Shown here: piece by piece, positions 1 through 8,576 of the stretch
How positions within the stretch are numbered: position 1 is the first letter of the stretch
Layout of the letters: every line of letters starts with the position of its first letter
Origin: Pseudonocardia sp. N23
GTDB taxonomy: Bacteria; Actinomycetota; Actinomycetes; Mycobacteriales; Pseudonocardiaceae
Reading direction: 5' to 3'
Length of the DNA stretch: 64,000 nucleotides
Assembly: GCF_002583555.1 (NCBI RefSeq)
Contig: NZ_BEGX01000016.1
Span: forward strand, 1-64,000
Translations under genes and position numbers: made by a program
Notes under the pieces: generated by a model
Databases searched by the model: none
Seen by the model: the letters and a program-made list of their open reading frames with translations, nothing else
Told to the model about the DNA's origin: nothing

Positions 1-54
1 TGCTGTCGTCGTGCACCAACCCACCATTACCGGGCCGGTACCACCAGCCTCACA

Positions 55-86
55 ATCAGAACAGGCCGCCGGGATCAGAACAGGCC
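55..86. repeat. 13-bp direct repeat over the SDR stop codon
   Basis: ATCAGAACAGGCC occurs at 55-67 and again at 74-86, 19 bp apart. The second copy contains the stop codon and last codons of the reverse-strand SDR gene, so the gene end has been duplicated. The first 54 bases of the window hold nothing I recognise. Confidence 0.7.
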
Positions 87-815
87 ATGGCGCGCGCCCG
101 CGTCCAGGGCCAGGGTGGCGCCGTGCAGGGCGTCGGCCTCCGGGGCGAGCAGGGTCGCCACCGTCCACGCCACCTCGGCGGGCGTGACGAACCGGCCCAG
201 CGGGGACTCCGCGGCGCGCTCGGCGAGCACCTCGTCGACGGCGATCCCGCGTCGCTCGGCGGCGGCAGCCGCGAGCCCCCGCATCCGCGGGGTGTCGACC
301 GGACCGGGTGCGACCAGGTGTGCGGTGATCCCGCGTGGCCCGTAGACGGCTGCGAGCTGGCGGACCAGGTTGGCCAGGGCCGCGTTGGTGACGCCCGCGG
401 CGCAGGCGTCGGGTGAGGGCTCGCTGCCGAAGTGCCCGCCCAGCGCGACGATCCGCGACCCCGCGCCGAGAACGGAGTCGACGGCTCTCACCAGCCGCAA
501 CAACCCACCCACCTTGAGGGCGACGGTCGTGCCGAGCGCGTCGGGGTCGATGGAGGCCAGCGGCCCGGTCGGCGGCAGCCCCGCGGCCTGCACGATCATC
601 CGCACCGGCGCACCGAGCGCGGTCACCGCGGCCGTGATGGCCCCGGCGCCGTCCGCGGTCCCGACGTCGGCGGCGACACCGGTGGTGGTCTCCGTCGACG
701 GCGGCGCGGTCCGCGCGACGGCGACGACGTGCAGCCCCGCGGTGCGCAGCGCGTCGGTGATCGCCCCGCCGAGCGTCCCCGAGGCCCCGACGACGACCGC
801 GAGCTCCGCGGTCAC
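75..815 (-). CDS. SDR-fold protein with degenerate active site
   Basis: A 246-residue short-chain dehydrogenase/reductase-fold protein. The N-terminal nucleotide-binding motif GASGTLGG is at residues 9-16 and the family PGPVDTP loop is present. The catalytic YxxxK is not: the segment aligning with YSASKAAL reads AGVTNAAL, so Tyr becomes Ala and Lys becomes Asn, and the usual Ser region reads ALGGHFG. It may bind NAD(P) without normal SDR catalysis. The GTG start at 815 is chosen because it overlaps the stop of the upstream HAD gene (GTGA), giving a two-gene operon that diverges from the split phosphotransferase genes. The substrate is unknown. Confidence 0.8.
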   Translation of the reverse strand: MTAELAVVVGASGTLGGAITDALRTAGLHVVAVARTAPPSTETTTGVAADVGTADGAGAITAAVTALGAPVRMIVQAAGLPPTGPLASIDPDALGTTVALKVGGLLRLVRAVDSVLGAGSRIVALGGHFGSEPSPDACAAGVTNAALANLVRQLAAVYGPRGITAHLVAPGPVDTPRMRGLAAAAAERRGIAVDEVLAERAAESPLGRFVTPAEVAWTVATLLAPEADALHGATLALDAGARHGLF

Positions 816-1465
816 CGGGCCGCACCCAGCCCGAGCGCCGTCCGTGCCCGCGCGAACGCGGCGTCGGGATCGCGCAGGTCGAGCTGCACGGCGTGCAGGC
901 CCGCCATCCGGCCGCCCTCGACGTTCCACGGCATGTCGTCGACGAACACGATCTCACCCGGCGTCACGCCCAGCCCGTCGATCGCGGCCGCATAGCTGCG
1001 CGGGTCGGGCTTGAGGATGCCGGTGACCGAGCCGTCGACCAGCACGTCCACGTCCTGCAGCCCGGTGTGGGTGCCGAGCGGCCCGTCGCCGTGGAACGCC
1101 GCGAGGTCGTTGGTGAGGATGCCCAGGCGCAGCCCGGCGGCGCGCACGTCGGCCATCAGCGCCGCCGCGACCGGACGCACGATCTCCACGCCTGCCCGCT
1201 CGTAGAGCTCGACCATGAACTCGTGGGTCGACCAGCCGTCGCGGCCCAGCGCGGCGCCGAGCTCCGCGGCCCGCAGCGCCCAGTAGCCGCGCTCGGTGAC
1301 CTCGCCGCGCAGCATGCGCTCCCAGTCGGGATCCGGCTCCGGGCCCAGCGGCCCGCGACGGGCGGTGACCGCGCGGGCGGCCGGCTCGCGCTCACCCAGC
1401 AGCGCCAGCATCTCCGACCCGGACCGGAACACGACGCCGCCGACGTCGAGCAGCAGCGCCTTCAC
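812..1465 (-). CDS. HAD superfamily hydrolase
   Basis: A 217-residue cytosolic HAD subfamily IA-type hydrolase. Motif I is LLLDVGGVV, with the nucleophilic Asp and Gly in place of the second Asp, as in the DxGNV/DxGGV subgroup. Motif II is ILTND, motif III has the Lys of LKPDPR, and motif IV is FVDDMPWNV. Phosphatase activity on a small organic phosphate is plausible. The GTG start at 1465 is chosen because homology begins there; longer versions would run into the divergent promoter. It lies 188 bp from a split PEP-dependent kinase, so it could remove a phosphate group added by that pathway; this is inference from position. Confidence 0.82.
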   Translation of the reverse strand: MKALLLDVGGVVFRSGSEMLALLGEREPAARAVTARRGPLGPEPDPDWERMLRGEVTERGYWALRAAELGAALGRDGWSTHEFMVELYERAGVEIVRPVAAALMADVRAAGLRLGILTNDLAAFHGDGPLGTHTGLQDVDVLVDGSVTGILKPDPRSYAAAIDGLGVTPGEIVFVDDMPWNVEGGRMAGLHAVQLDLRDPDAAFARARTALGLGAAR

Positions 1466-1531
1466 CCGTGCGCACCCGTGATCACCACGCGCTGACCCTA
1501 CGGACGGGTCGCCCCACGGTGGAAGCAGCGC

Positions 1532-1586
1532 GTTCTCCGCCGGGAAACGGCAGCTCACCGGGGCGGGGCGTTCGGCAGGGGAGAAC
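1532..1586. promoter_or_regulatory. IclR-like operator sites in divergent promoter
   Basis: The gap between the HAD gene and the phosphotransferase operon contains GTTC-N9-GAAC at 1570-1586, extended by one base pair on each side (CGTTC/GAACG). A weaker relative, GTTC-N9-AAAC, lies at 1532-1548. The same 17-bp geometry recurs at 11367, 12890 and 18054. A strong Shine-Dalgarno (AGAGGAG) follows at 1642-1648. Confidence 0.5.
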
Positions 1587-1653
1587 GGCCGGGTTGCCGC
1601 GGGGTGTGTCCGCTGTCACGGTCCGAACAATCGTCCCGATCAGAGGAGATCCG

Positions 1654-3414
1654 ATGGCGAACGTCGTCCCCCTCGACGCGTACACCGGCGAGTGGTACCC
1701 CGGGTACAAGCCGGAGCACTTCGACTTCCCGTACGTCGTCGACGCGCCCTCACCGTTCCGGCCCGGCGACGAGAACGCCTTCTGGTTCCTCGACTTCCAC
1801 TGGTCACGCGGCCTGACCCCGCTCGCGGCGACGCTGTGGAGCGCCGACGGCTACTGCGCGGGTACCCAGGGCGCGTCGGAGAGCCTGCCGTTGCCCCCGG
1901 GCCGTGGTGTCACCTGCCGCTTCGCCGGCACCCACCTCTACGGGTCGCCGATCCCCGAGGAGGACCCTCGCGAGATCGGTGCCCGCGCCAACCGCCTCGG
2001 CACCAACCTGCCGCACTTCCTGCAGAACTACCGGTCGATCTGGGAGTCCGGCCGCGACGAGCTCGAAGCCACCTGGGACTACTTCCAGGGCATCGACCTG
2101 ACGACGGTCCCGACCGCCGAGCTGGGCACCCTGATCCGGCAGGGCCGGCGCTACCACAAGCGCGCCATGGAGATCCACTTCGGCGTCATGTACCCGATGC
2201 TGGTCAACTTCCTCGGCTTCTACGGCTCCTGCGCCGAGATGGGCATCGACACCAGCCTCGTCGGCAAGTTCCTCCAGGGCGAGGAAACGAAGATCATGGA
2301 GCTCGACCGCGAGCTCTACGCGCTGGCCATCAAGGCGCGCCAGGCCGGGCTGTCGCAGGTCTTCGCCGACAACGAGCCACAGAACCTGCGGGCCGCCCTC
2401 ACCACGCACGGCGGCTCCGCGGCGCAGTGGCTCACCGACTTCGACGACTGGCTGCGGGTGTGGGGCCACCGCACCGACGCCACCTGCGACGTCGGCGTCC
2501 CCAGCTGGATCGAGGACAACACCAACGCCTTCGGAAACATCAAGACCTTCCTGCTCAAGGAGACCGACCACGACTTCGAGGCCGCCGCCCGCCACGCCCT
2601 GGAGGAGCGCGACGCCGCCATCGACGCCGCCCGGTCGGGCCTCACCCGCGAGGAGCAGGCGGTGTTCGACGGCGGGCTCGCCGCCAACCAGGCCGCGAAC
2701 TTCCCGTGGTGGCAGGACGACCACAACTACTACATCGACCTCAAGGTCATGCTGCCGCTGCGCCAGGCCTGCCAGGAGCTCGCGACCCGCGTCGGCGCCG
2801 ACCACCGCGACGACATGCTCTACCTCTTCTGGCCCGAGCTGCTCCAGGTCGCCGACGGCAAGCCCTACGCAGGTGAGCTGAGCGGGCTCGTGCGCGACCG
2901 TCGCCAGTACTTCGACCACTGGCACGGCCTGCGGGGGCAGATGCCCAAGGTGCTCGGCACCGTGCCCGACTCCGTCGAGGACCCGGTGCTCATCGAGATC
3001 TTCGGCATCAACCCGGGCTCGCTGCGAGCCGTACAGAACCCCGATGCCGCCAACGAGACGACCCTGACCGGCGTCGCGGCCGCCCGCGGCACGGCCACCG
3101 GCGTCGCCCGGGTGCTGCAGAGCTCCGACGAGCTGCACCGCGTCGCGCCCGGGGAGATCCTCGTCTGCGAGTCCACCTCGCCCAACTGGACGCCGGCGTT
3201 CGGCAAGATCGCGGGTGCGGTGTGCGACGGCGGTGGCATGCTCAGCCACGCCGCCATCGTCGGCCGCGAGTACGGCGTCCCGACCGTCACCGCCGTCGGC
3301 ATCGCCACCGTCGCGATCAACGACGGCGACAAGATCGAGGTCGACGGCACGAACGGCAAGGTGACCATCCTCAAGCGGGCCGCCGAGCTCGCCGGCGACG
3401 CCGGACAGCCGTGA
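1654..3414 (+). CDS. PEP-utilising phosphotransferase subunit with swivelling His domain
   Basis: A 586-residue protein whose C-terminal ~100 residues are a PEP-utilising enzyme mobile domain. The phospho-accepting His is about residue 532, in GGMLSHAAIVGREYG; the classical motif has Thr where this has Leu. The N-terminal ~450 residues resemble the central/C-terminal part of PEP-synthase-like proteins. Together with the next gene, the pair matches the split organisation of phenylphosphate synthase (Thauera) and of the CreH/CreI alkylphenol kinase of Corynebacterium glutamicum, which phosphorylate phenolic OH groups. The ATG at 1654 is preceded by AGAGGAG. The aryl-phosphate role is inference; rifampicin-phosphotransferase-like activity is an alternative. 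Confidence 0.8.
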   Translation: MANVVPLDAYTGEWYPGYKPEHFDFPYVVDAPSPFRPGDENAFWFLDFHWSRGLTPLAATLWSADGYCAGTQGASESLPLPPGRGVTCRFAGTHLYGSPIPEEDPREIGARANRLGTNLPHFLQNYRSIWESGRDELEATWDYFQGIDLTTVPTAELGTLIRQGRRYHKRAMEIHFGVMYPMLVNFLGFYGSCAEMGIDTSLVGKFLQGEETKIMELDRELYALAIKARQAGLSQVFADNEPQNLRAALTTHGGSAAQWLTDFDDWLRVWGHRTDATCDVGVPSWIEDNTNAFGNIKTFLLKETDHDFEAAARHALEERDAAIDAARSGLTREEQAVFDGGLAANQAANFPWWQDDHNYYIDLKVMLPLRQACQELATRVGADHRDDMLYLFWPELLQVADGKPYAGELSGLVRDRRQYFDHWHGLRGQMPKVLGTVPDSVEDPVLIEIFGINPGSLRAVQNPDAANETTLTGVAAARGTATGVARVLQSSDELHRVAPGEILVCESTSPNWTPAFGKIAGAVCDGGGMLSHAAIVGREYGVPTVTAVGIATVAINDGDKIEVDGTNGKVTILKRAAELAGDAGQP

Positions 3415-3425
3415 CGGGGGTTCTC

Positions 3426-4496
3426 ATGAGCAGTGTGGTGTGGGTCGATGCCGTCGAGCCGGACGAGGCGGTCGCGGCCGCCGGATCGAAGATCGGCAGG
3501 CTCGCCGACCTGCACCGGGCCGGGGTGGAGGTGCCGCAGGGGTTCGCGGTCACTGTCGACGCCTACCGGCGGCACTGCACGGACGCCGGCCTCGACGCGC
3601 GGATCGACGCCGTCCTGGCCGCCGTCGGTGCCGAGCCGTCGGAGGCGGAGGTCGAGACGGCGTCGGCGGCCATCAGGGAGCTGTTCGTCGCGACGCCGAT
3701 GTCCGAGGCGCTGGCCGCGGAGATCGTCGACGCGTACGAGGAACTGTGCGTGCGGTGCGTCGATGTCAACGTCCCGACGGCTGTGCGCTCCTCGGCCACC
3801 GGTGAGGACGCCGCCGACGCCTCGTTCGCCGGCATCTTCGACACCTATCTCGGGGTGTCGGGTGCGCCGCGGGTGCTCGACGCGATCCGCGCCTGCTGGG
3901 GGTCGCTGTTCACCGGCCGTGCGCTGGCCTACCGGCTGCGCAAGGGCATCAGCCACCACGACATGCCGATCGCCGTCGGCGTCATCGAGCTGATCCACGC
4001 CCGCGCGTCGGGGGTGGCGTTCTCCGTGCACCCGGTGACGGGCAAGCCGGACCGTGTCGTCATCGAGACGTCGTGGGGCTGGGGTGAGGCGATCGTGCAG
4101 GGCGTCGTGGACCCCGACCACATCGAGGTCGGCAAGGCCGACGGCCGTGTCCTGCGCTACGACGTCGCCCACAAGGCGATCGTGTCGGCGTTCGACTTCG
4201 CCGACGGCCGGGTCACCGAGGTCGAGATGCCGGCCCGGCTGGCCGACCGAAAGGTCCTCGACGACGAGCAGGTCGGTGCCGTCGTGGCCGCGGTGACCGC
4301 GATCGAGGAGCACTACGGCTACCCGGTCGACGTGGAGTGGGTGATCTCCCGGCACCGCCGGGCAGGCGACGGGATCTGCATCGTGCAGTCGAGGCCCGTC
4401 ACCGTCACCGCGGAGGAGCCCACCGTCGTCGCCTACGACCCCGTGGCGCTGGCCCAGAAGTACGTCTTCAGCGGCAAGCCGGTCCCCGGCCGCTGA
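3426..4496 (+). CDS. PEP/pyruvate-binding (ATP-grasp-like) phosphotransferase subunit
   Basis: A 356-residue protein corresponding to the N-terminal nucleotide-binding domain of PEP synthase / pyruvate phosphate dikinase. Visible family segments are AGSKIGRLADLHRAG near the N-terminus, the VRSSATGEDAADASFAG loop, a GVAFSVHPVTG segment and the C-terminal DVEWVISR...IVQSRPVT. It begins 11 bp after the mobile-domain gene and should form a complex with it, ATP charging the partner's His532 before transfer to the substrate. Its length (~39 kDa) next to a ~65-kDa partner matches subunits 2 and 1 of phenylphosphate synthase. No third (CBS-domain) subunit is visible nearby. Confidence 0.8.
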   Translation: MSSVVWVDAVEPDEAVAAAGSKIGRLADLHRAGVEVPQGFAVTVDAYRRHCTDAGLDARIDAVLAAVGAEPSEAEVETASAAIRELFVATPMSEALAAEIVDAYEELCVRCVDVNVPTAVRSSATGEDAADASFAGIFDTYLGVSGAPRVLDAIRACWGSLFTGRALAYRLRKGISHHDMPIAVGVIELIHARASGVAFSVHPVTGKPDRVVIETSWGWGEAIVQGVVDPDHIEVGKADGRVLRYDVAHKAIVSAFDFADGRVTEVEMPARLADRKVLDDEQVGAVVAAVTAIEEHYGYPVDVEWVISRHRRAGDGICIVQSRPVTVTAEEPTVVAYDPVALAQKYVFSGKPVPGR

Positions 4497-4502
4497 CACC
4501 CG

Positions 4503-4534
4503 CCGGGTGGGCCGCCCGCTCGCGGCCCACCCGG
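4503..4534. terminator. Strong hairpin between convergent genes
   Basis: A perfect 13-bp stem (left arm CCGGGTGGGCCGC) with a 6-nt loop starts 7 bp after the stop of the PEP-binding gene. There is no U-tract, which is common for actinobacterial terminators. It differs from the 40-bp palindromes used elsewhere in this window. Confidence 0.65.
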
Positions 4535-4661
4535 GTCGACCCTCGCCGAGCCCGACGTGCGTGTCGTCGCGGCGGCCGTGCACGACACTCACGTCGGTCT
4601 CGGTGGGTCGGCGACGTCGGAGTACGCATCGGCCTGGATGCGGGAGAGGTTCGCCCGGTCG

Positions 4662-5180
4662 TCAGCTGCCCAGGGTCGTCGTCACCGGGGTGGGGTTGCG
4701 GAACAGGTCGAGGACGGGGCAGTGCTCGTCGACGGTGTCCTTGAGCCGCTGGTAGTCCTCGGCCGGGGCCGGCCCGCGCAGGTCGACGGCGAGGCGGACC
4801 TCCCCGAAGCCGGGGCGCACGCCGTCGTCGAGGCCGAAGAACCCGCGGACGTCGAGGTCGCCCTCGGTGCGGACGCTGACGTCGTCGAGCGGGATGCCGA
4901 GCTTCGCGGCCCAGAACCGGTAGGTCACGACCTGGCAGGACAGCAGCGCGGCCAGCGCCGACTCGACGGGGTTGATGGCGGCGTCCTGCCCGCCGAGGGC
5001 GGGCGGCTCGTCGATGGTGACCGCGTGGCGGCCGATGCGGATCTCGGTGCGGACGCCGTCGGTGCCCTCGCCGTCGGCGCGGAACAGCGCCGCGGCCTTG
5101 GTGGGGTCGTCCGCGACGGCGGAGGCGGTGGCATCGACGATCGCGCGCAGGTCGTCGGCGCGGGTGGTGGCGGTGGTCAT
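4662..5180 (-). CDS. OsmC/Ohr family peroxidase-like protein
   Basis: A 172-residue OsmC-fold protein with the two conserved redox cysteines, Cys82 (in LLSCQVVTYRF) and Cys154 (in DEHCPVLDLF). This supports thiol-dependent reduction of organic hydroperoxides, although many OsmC-like proteins in catabolic clusters remain uncharacterised. The ATG at 5180 has GGAG a few bases upstream; the longer reading frame has a Pro/Gly-rich, unsupported N-terminus. The 265 bp between it and the upstream luciferase-like gene show no further gene and probably carry its promoter. Confidence 0.85.
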   Translation of the reverse strand: MTTATTRADDLRAIVDATASAVADDPTKAAALFRADGEGTDGVRTEIRIGRHAVTIDEPPALGGQDAAINPVESALAALLSCQVVTYRFWAAKLGIPLDDVSVRTEGDLDVRGFFGLDDGVRPGFGEVRLAVDLRGPAPAEDYQRLKDTVDEHCPVLDLFRNPTPVTTTLGS

Positions 5181-5445
5181 GGAGGTCTCCTGGGGCTGTG
5201 TCGAGCCCGTGCGGCTCCCGCGCGGGCCTGGCGGCGGCACACCGGTGGTGGTGCTATCGGTGTGCCCACGGACACAGGGCGGCCCCGGTGCGGCACAGGT
5301 CGACGTGGCGGCGCTCGGTCAGGCCCGCGCCGCTCGCCCGCATGATCACGGGTCCGAGCACAGCCGCCCGCCGCACGGGTGTCAATGCCGCTCCCGGATG
5401 CCGGGCCCGGGCGGAGAATGTCCGTTCAACCGGCGGGCCGGGTGG

Positions 5446-6372
5446 TCAGGTGTCGTCGTGGTCCTCGGCGCGCAGCAGGGCGCGGGTGCGGGCACGGACG
5501 TCGGGGTCGGGGGAGAAGGGCAGGGCGACGTACTCGTCGACGCCGACGTCGCGCAGCTGCGCGATCCGCTCGGCGACCTCCTTCTCGTCGCCGACGATCG
5601 CGGCGTCGTCGGGCCCGGCGTACCCCTCGCGGTCGAGCATCGCCCGGTACGACGGGAGCTTCCCGTAGACCGCGAACTGGCGGGCGGCCTCGGCGCGGGC
5701 GGCGTCGACGTCGTCGGTGACTGCGACCGGCAGCGACGCGACGACCCGCACCGCGCGACCGGCCTCCTCGGCGGCGGCGCGGATCGTCGGCACCACGTGC
5801 TCGGCGAGGGTGCGCGGCCCGGTCATCCAGGTGAGGGTCCCGCCGGTCCGCCTGCCGGCGAGCCGCAGCATCTGCGGACCCAGCGCCGCGAGGTACACCT
5901 CGGGGTCCGGCGCGTCGCGGTAGCGCAGCGAGCCCCGCGCGGTCACGGTCTCGCCCTCGGCGGAGACGCGCCGGTCGGTGAGCAGCGGCTGCAGCGCGTC
6001 GAGGTAGTCGGTCATGCGGCGCAGCGGCCGGTCGAACGGCAGCCCCCACGCCCCCTCCACGACGGGCTTGTGGCTCAGTCCGAGCCCCAGCGTCAGCCGG
6101 CCGTCGCCGATCTCGTTGACGGTCAGCGCGCGCTGGGCCAGCGAGAACGGGTGCTGCAGCTGGATCGGCACGACCCCGGTGCCGACCTCGATGTCGGGCA
6201 CCTCCCGCAGTGCGACCGCGAGGACGGTGAGGAGGTCGGGGTCGGTGGGCAGCTGCGCGGTCCAGTAGCGCCGGAACCCTTCCTGGTGCGCCTGCGTGAG
6301 CTCGGCGACGTAGGAGTCGGTGACGGTGCGCCCACCACCGGCGCCGAGATACCCGAAGAGGCTGATCCGCAT
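5446..6372 (-). CDS. LLM-class (luciferase-like) flavin/F420-dependent oxidoreductase
   Basis: A 308-residue TIM-barrel protein of the bacterial-luciferase-like superfamily. It starts MRISLFGYLG, then shows the strand-turn segments typical of the family (IEVGTGVVPIQLQHPF, GRLTLGLGLSHKP) and a C-terminal binding region (EVAERIAQLRDVGVDEYV). Such actinobacterial proteins use F420H2 or FMNH2; which one cannot be read here. It lies 10 bp downstream of an IclR regulator on the same strand, so the two are probably co-transcribed. The substrate is unknown. Confidence 0.8.
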   Translation of the reverse strand: MRISLFGYLGAGGGRTVTDSYVAELTQAHQEGFRRYWTAQLPTDPDLLTVLAVALREVPDIEVGTGVVPIQLQHPFSLAQRALTVNEIGDGRLTLGLGLSHKPVVEGAWGLPFDRPLRRMTDYLDALQPLLTDRRVSAEGETVTARGSLRYRDAPDPEVYLAALGPQMLRLAGRRTGGTLTWMTGPRTLAEHVVPTIRAAAEEAGRAVRVVASLPVAVTDDVDAARAEAARQFAVYGKLPSYRAMLDREGYAGPDDAAIVGDEKEVAERIAQLRDVGVDEYVALPFSPDPDVRARTRALLRAEDHDDT

Positions 6373-6382
6373 GGCACCCAGG

Positions 6383-7171
6383 CTATGCGCCGGGGTGGCC
6401 GAGGCGCCGCGACAGCACGGCGGCGGCCTCGACGACGGCCTCCCGGATCCGCCGCAGCGCGGCGGGGGCGGCCCGCGCGGTCGGGGCGGCGACCGACAGC
6501 GCGGCGATCACCGCGCCGTCGCCACCACGCACCGGGGCCGCGCACGACACGACGCCCACCCGGCTCTCCTCCCGGTTCTCCGCCCAGCCGCGCTCACCGA
6601 TCTCACGCAGCCGGGTCCGCAGGACCTCGACCTCGACGATCGAGAACGGGGTGGGCCGCTGAGGACGCCAGTCCGCGAGCCGGGCGTCGAGGTCGGCGGC
6701 GGGCAGCGCGGCGAGCAGGGCCTTGCCGGTGGCCGTGGTCGTCGCGGGCAGCCGGGTCCCGACGCGGGAGAAGATCCGCACCGTGTGGGGGCTCTCCAGC
6801 CGGTCGACGTACACGGACTCCAGCCCGTCGAGCACGGCGAGCTGCACGGTCTCCCCGGTGCTCTGGCGCAGCACCGCCATCACCGGCAGGGCCGCCTCGT
6901 GCAGGTCGAGACGCGGGGCGACGGCGGCGCCGAGGTCGAACATCGCCAGGCCCAGCCGGTAGGAGCCCGCGGCGACGCCGCGTTCGAGCAGGCGTTCGGC
7001 GGCCAGCGTGGCGAGCATCCGGTGGACGGTGCTGGTCGCGAGCCCCAGCCGCCGCGACAGCTCGGAGACGCCCAGCTCGCGGTCGGTGCGGGAGAACTCC
7101 TTCAGCAGGCGCGCGGCGTTGCGGACCGACGTCAGCTCCCACGACGGCCTTTCCTGCCGGTTTCCCTCCAT
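6383..7171 (-). CDS. IclR family transcriptional regulator (first of three)
   Basis: A 262-residue regulator. The N-terminal winged helix-turn-helix (LGVSELSRRLGLATSTVHRMLATL) spans roughly residues 30-60 and is followed by the IclR effector domain (TTTATGKALLAALP, RVGVVSCAAPVR). The ATG at 7171 is chosen; a longer frame to 7207 would add 12 residues across a palindromic site. It diverges from the Rieske oxygenase gene at 7245 and likely controls that promoter and its own operon with the LLM gene. Effectors of this family are usually aromatic acids or ring-cleavage products, but none can be named here. Confidence 0.88.
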   Translation of the reverse strand: MEGNRQERPSWELTSVRNAARLLKEFSRTDRELGVSELSRRLGLATSTVHRMLATLAAERLLERGVAAGSYRLGLAMFDLGAAVAPRLDLHEAALPVMAVLRQSTGETVQLAVLDGLESVYVDRLESPHTVRIFSRVGTRLPATTTATGKALLAALPAADLDARLADWRPQRPTPFSIVEVEVLRTRLREIGERGWAENREESRVGVVSCAAPVRGGDGAVIAALSVAAPTARAAPAALRRIREAVVEAAAVLSRRLGHPGA

Positions 7172-7187
7172 GCGGGAAGGATTCCTT
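7162..7187. promoter_or_regulatory. Palindromic sites in IclR/Rieske divergent promoter
   Basis: Two overlapping inverted repeats lie around the iclR start codon: TTCCC-N7-GGGAA at 7162-7178 and AAGGA-T-TCCTT at 7177-7187. They are candidate operators for the adjacent IclR protein. The arm spacing differs from the GTTC-N9-GAAC sites found at the other IclR-linked promoters. Confidence 0.4.
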
Positions 7188-7244
7188 GTCGACGGTGGTC
7201 GCGCCACCTACGTTTCGCGGCACCACCACGAGCAGGGAGCGCCG

Positions 7245-8576
7245 ATGCTGACCGCCGAGCAGAACGACGAGCTGACCCAGGTCGACGCCGGGACGCCGAT
7301 GGGTGAGGTGCTGCGTCGCTACTGGTACCCGGTGGCGTTCGCCCGTGAGCTCGCCGAGTTCCCCGTGAAGCGCGTCGAGCTGCTCGGTGAGTTCTTCGCG
7401 GTGTGGCGCTCGCCGTCCGGCCGCTACGGCATCGTCCCCGAGGCCTGCCCGCACCGGAAGGCGTCGCTGGCCTACGGCGTCGTCGAGTCCGACGGGCTGC
7501 GCTGCCCGTACCACGGCTGGGTGTTCGACGAGGACGGCGTGTGTGTCGAGCAGCCCGCCGAGCGCGACGACACCCGCTTCGGCGCCCGCGTCTCCGCGCA
7601 GGCCGGTGTCGCCGAGGAGATGGGCGGGCTCGTCTGGGCCTATGTGGGCCCGCACTCGGCCGAGGACCCGGCACCGAGGCTGCCCCGCTTCGACACCTAC
7701 GTGATGGAGGGCTTCCGCGACATCGGCTGGGCCGACCTGCCGTGCAACTACGTCCAGATCATGGAGAACGCCGTCGACCCGCACCACGTCGAGTGGCTGC
7801 ACGGGCGGTACTTCCAGTTCATCGGCCGCCACGAGGGCTTCACGTCACCGGCGTCGTTCGCGAAGAAGCACCAGAAGGTGGGCTTCACACCGTTCGAGTG
7901 GGGGATCATCAAGCGCCGCGTGCTCGAGGGTGCGAGCGAGGAGAACGACGACTGGAAGGTCGGGCACCCGCTCGTCTTCCCGTACAACATGCGCGTCGGC
8001 GGCGGCGGCGTGCACCAGATGCAGATCCGCGTCCCGATCAACCGGACCACCACCCGGTTCATGCTCTACACCGTGCACCGCCCCGAGGAGGGCTACGAGC
8101 ACGTCGAGCAGCCGGTGGTGCCCGACTACGAGATCCCGGTGCTCGACGCCAAGGGCCGCCACGTCGTCAACTACGTCGAGGGCCAGGACATCATGGCCTG
8201 GGTGACACAGGGCGCGATCACGGATCGCACCACGGAGCACCTGGGCCGCTCCGACATCGGGGTCGCAATGCTGCGCAAGCTGTTCCGCGAGCAGATGGAC
8301 CGCGTCGCCCGCGGCGAGGACCCGCTCGGCACGATCCGCGAAGACCACGAGCGCATCGACCTTCCGTGCGAGAAGGACAAGTTCCACGCCGGCGCCCAGT
8401 TCGCGCTCGACTTCTGCGACATGGGGTCGACGCGCTTCTCCCCGATGCTCGACGCGATCAAGAAGATCCACGTCAGTGCCGCGGAACGGGTCGGCATCGA
8501 GCTGGTCGGGTCGGAGAAGGCCGGGTCGGAGCAGGCCGGGTCGGAGAAGGCCGGGTCGGAGAAGGCCGGGTCGTGA
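7245..8576 (+). CDS. Rieske aromatic ring-hydroxylating oxygenase, alpha subunit
   Basis: A 443-residue phthalate/vanillate-type oxygenase. The Rieske [2Fe-2S] ligands are Cys68-x-His70 and Cys87-x2-His90. The mononuclear-iron site has Asp178, His181 and His186 in NAVDPHHVEWLHG, and the Asp bridges electron transfer in this family. It should hydroxylate or O-demethylate an aromatic substrate using electrons from a ferredoxin/reductase, and the Rieske ferredoxin at 9122 is a candidate donor. The ATG at 7245 lies behind AGCAGGGAG. The C-terminus is extended by a GSEKA repeat not expected of the family, and the stop overlaps the next gene as GTGA. Confidence 0.88.
   Translation: MLTAEQNDELTQVDAGTPMGEVLRRYWYPVAFARELAEFPVKRVELLGEFFAVWRSPSGRYGIVPEACPHRKASLAYGVVESDGLRCPYHGWVFDEDGVCVEQPAERDDTRFGARVSAQAGVAEEMGGLVWAYVGPHSAEDPAPRLPRFDTYVMEGFRDIGWADLPCNYVQIMENAVDPHHVEWLHGRYFQFIGRHEGFTSPASFAKKHQKVGFTPFEWGIIKRRVLEGASEENDDWKVGHPLVFPYNMRVGGGGVHQMQIRVPINRTTTRFMLYTVHRPEEGYEHVEQPVVPDYEIPVLDAKGRHVVNYVEGQDIMAWVTQGAITDRTTEHLGRSDIGVAMLRKLFREQMDRVARGEDPLGTIREDHERIDLPCEKDKFHAGAQFALDFCDMGSTRFSPMLDAIKKIHVSAAERVGIELVGSEKAGSEQAGSEKAGSEKAGS
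8508..8567 (+). repeat. Four tandem 15-bp repeats at the 3' end of the Rieske gene
   Basis: Four copies of GGGTCGGAGAAGGCC (the second has one change) plus a partial fifth encode GSEKA-GSEQA-GSEKA-GSEKA-GS. The array runs up to the stop codon and its partial unit supplies the GTGA overlap with the next start. It looks like recent slippage expansion. Confidence 0.9.

Noticed and set aside
1804..3249. 481-codon reverse frame inside the PEP-utilising gene
   Set aside because: Antisense of a gene with clear domain homology; no ribosome site or recognisable motif.
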